64,000 nucleotides of DNA, from the NCBI GenBank assembly GCA_913776825.1, contig CAJYPV010000017.1, forward strand, positions 124,001 through 188,000, in the 5' to 3' direction. Positions 62,758-64,000 of this stretch are shown here, piece after piece. Position 1 is the stretch's first letter; every line of letters starts with the position of its first letter. The stretch comes from Burkholderiaceae bacterium (lineage in GTDB: Bacteria > Pseudomonadota > Gammaproteobacteria > Burkholderiales > Burkholderiaceae_C). The notes beneath the pieces were generated by a model. It did no database searches, was not told the origin of the DNA, and was given only the letters and a program-made list of their open reading frames with translations. Made by a program: the position numbers and the translations under genes.

Positions 62758-63906
62758 TCACGCCTCCAGCCCACTGCCCGCGAGCAGGTCGCGCCACTGC
62801 AATTGCTGCGCGTTGAACTGGGTCCAGGCCGCATCGGCCAGCGCCTGATGACGATCTGCATCGGCGGTCTGGCCGAGCAGGCGGAAGGTCTGCGCCAGCC
62901 GGCTGTGGGTGATGGCGCGATCATCGAGTTCGCACGTGGGATCGAGCTCCACCTCGGCTTCGCGCGCCTGCTGCAACGCATGCTCGGTCTGTCCGCAATT
63001 GGCGCGGCACCAGGCCAGGTCGGACAGCAGGCTGCTGCCCAGCCGCTCCAGCCCCAGCGACATCGCCTGCGGCAGATGCTGCTCGTACAGCTGGCGGGCT
63101 TCCTCGAAGCGGGCCTGCACCGTCAGCACCTGCGCGCGCAGGACCGGGGTCAGGTCGTTCATCATGGCGGCGCCGACGGCCTCGTCATAGTGACGGACCG
63201 AATCCACGCTCAGCAGCAGCTCGGAGCCCCGCGCCGCCGGACTGCACAGGCTTTCGCGCCGCATCTGCGCCGCACGCATGCCGGCCATGTTGAACATCAG
63301 CGCGGACAGCGTCGCATCGTCGCCCTCGCTGGCCGCATGCCGGCGGGCGCGCAGATACCAGCGCTGCGCGGCTTCGCTGTCGCCGGCGTAATGCCAGGAC
63401 AAGCCCATCGCCATGCACACCCGCGATTGCGCGACGTGATGCTCCGGCTGCGCCGCCGCCAGGCAGCGACGCGCGAAATCCACCGCCGCGGCCGGCTCGT
63501 GCCGAATGAACGCCAACTGCGACAGCCAGGCGCAGGACAAGGCCTCCACCTCCACCAGATTCGGCTGTCCGGTCGCGATGGTGAGCGCGCGCAGGATGCG
63601 ATCCTGGGCCTGCTGCACCGCGAAGCCGTTGTAGTAGCTCATCAGGCCTTCCGCCAGATGCAGCCAGGCGCCGATCTCGGGATGCGGGTGCTGGAACGAC
63701 AGCTGATGCAGCGACGTCAGCGCTTCGCGCGCTTCTGACAGCGCGCCGTGGCGACCGAGCAGCATCGCGCGCTTGGCGCGGGCACCGGCCGACGCCATCG
63801 GCGACGCGGCGGAGGCGATGTCCTTGTCGAGCTGCTTGAGCAGGCGTGACTTGATCGCCGTACCGGCGGCGGGATGAGCGGCGGCAGTGGCTGAGGCGGC
63901 GTCCAT
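62758..63906 (-). CDS. TPR-like helical repeat protein of unknown function
   Basis: A 382-residue, almost wholly helical protein with TPR-like repeats (RAKRAMLLGRHGALSEAREA, ALSALMFNMAGMRAAQ, VQARFEEARQLYEQHLP, ALADAAWTQF). No catalytic motif, signal peptide or membrane segment. Such proteins usually scaffold other proteins. It begins 7 bases after the purC stop on the same strand, so it is likely co-transcribed with purC. Confidence 0.7.
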   Translation of the reverse strand: MDAASATAAAHPAAGTAIKSRLLKQLDKDIASAASPMASAGARAKRAMLLGRHGALSEAREALTSLHQLSFQHPHPEIGAWLHLAEGLMSYYNGFAVQQAQDRILRALTIATGQPNLVEVEALSCAWLSQLAFIRHEPAAAVDFARRCLAAAQPEHHVAQSRVCMAMGLSWHYAGDSEAAQRWYLRARRHAASEGDDATLSALMFNMAGMRAAQMRRESLCSPAARGSELLLSVDSVRHYDEAVGAAMMNDLTPVLRAQVLTVQARFEEARQLYEQHLPQAMSLGLERLGSSLLSDLAWCRANCGQTEHALQQAREAEVELDPTCELDDRAITHSRLAQTFRLLGQTADADRHQALADAAWTQFNAQQLQWRDLLAGSGLEA

Positions 63907-63913
63907 GCCGGCC

Positions 63914-64000
63914 TCAGCGGGTGAGGCGCTCGAGCGCTTCCTGATACTTGCTCGCCGTGTTGGCGATCACCTCGGCCGGCAGCGTCGGCGGCGGCGCCAC
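63914..64000 (-). CDS. purC: Phosphoribosylaminoimidazole-succinocarboxamide synthase, C-terminal fragment
   Basis: Partial: only the last 28 codons are in the window. The translation APPPTLPAEVIANTASKYQ, followed by EALERLTR and TGA (read on the minus strand), is the conserved C-terminus of SAICAR synthase, the purine step after the PurK/PurE steps encoded 9 kb away. The gene runs off the right edge, so its length and start cannot be judged. Confidence 0.82.
   Translation of the reverse strand: MAPPPTLPAEVIANTASKYQEALERLTR

Overview
The window is a high-GC chromosome segment from a betaproteobacterium. Gene orders such as purE-purK-sua5, dapF-DUF484-xerC and tsaB-rimI-udg, an AdoHcy riboswitch in front of ahcY, a PEP-CTERM secreted protein, and a carbohydrate-type TonB receptor point to Burkholderiales, probably the Roseateles/Mitsuaria/Rubrivivax group (genus is inference).

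Positions 1-8570 form an accessory island that reads as less GC-rich than the rest. It carries a HerA-type ATPase gene whose start overlaps the apparent end of a gene outside the window, a HamA-HamB pair (Hachiman/AbpAB anti-phage family: PD-(D/E)XK effector plus SF2 helicase), a convergent unrecognised protein with a nuclease-like N-terminus, and an 83-residue orphan. The island stops about 35 bp beyond the 3' end of glmS, the classical Tn7 attachment side. Three direct copies of an AATTCCACTTCTAATCCC-type repeat sit at that junction.

Positions 8.6-24.6 kb are backbone: glmS, an Lrp/AsnC regulator with a small upstream ORF that duplicates its own start region, rlmI, an AAA ATPase behind a cluster of five TTATCGG motifs, an outer-membrane-like protein, xerC-DUF484-dapF-lpxL-like acyltransferase, metK (TTG start), a REC-GGDEF protein, an aldo/keto reductase divergent from an AraC regulator, and a HAD phosphatase.

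Positions 24.6-28.3 kb hold the methyl-cycle operon ahcY-tlyA-metF under a SAH riboswitch. Together with metK it covers SAM synthesis, SAH removal and methyl-THF supply. Positions 28.3-36 kb hold OmpW, a PEP-CTERM protein with a P-domain, a TonB-dependent receptor with a LacI-type operator upstream, pepQ and a 5-formyl-THF cyclo-ligase paralogue with an altered motif. Positions 36-49 kb hold a LysR/DUF2917 divergent pair, a canonical second cyclo-ligase divergent from soluble lytic transglycosylase, a GST, cca, a MidA-like methyltransferase, and an overlapping tsaB-rimI-udg-PAS-GGDEF-EAL operon.

Positions 49-64 kb hold an OmpW plus lipoprotein-hydrolase pair, purE-purK-sua5 followed by an SGNH-like lipoprotein whose catalytic serine is replaced, a thioredoxin-TPR protein, a dienoyl-CoA-isomerase-like crotonase, a large hybrid histidine kinase, a PHB-depolymerase-type esterase, a TPR-like protein and the 3' end of purC. 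Two short-unit tandem repeats (7 bp and 8 bp) lie between genes here. No rRNA, tRNA, CRISPR array or transposase gene was seen.
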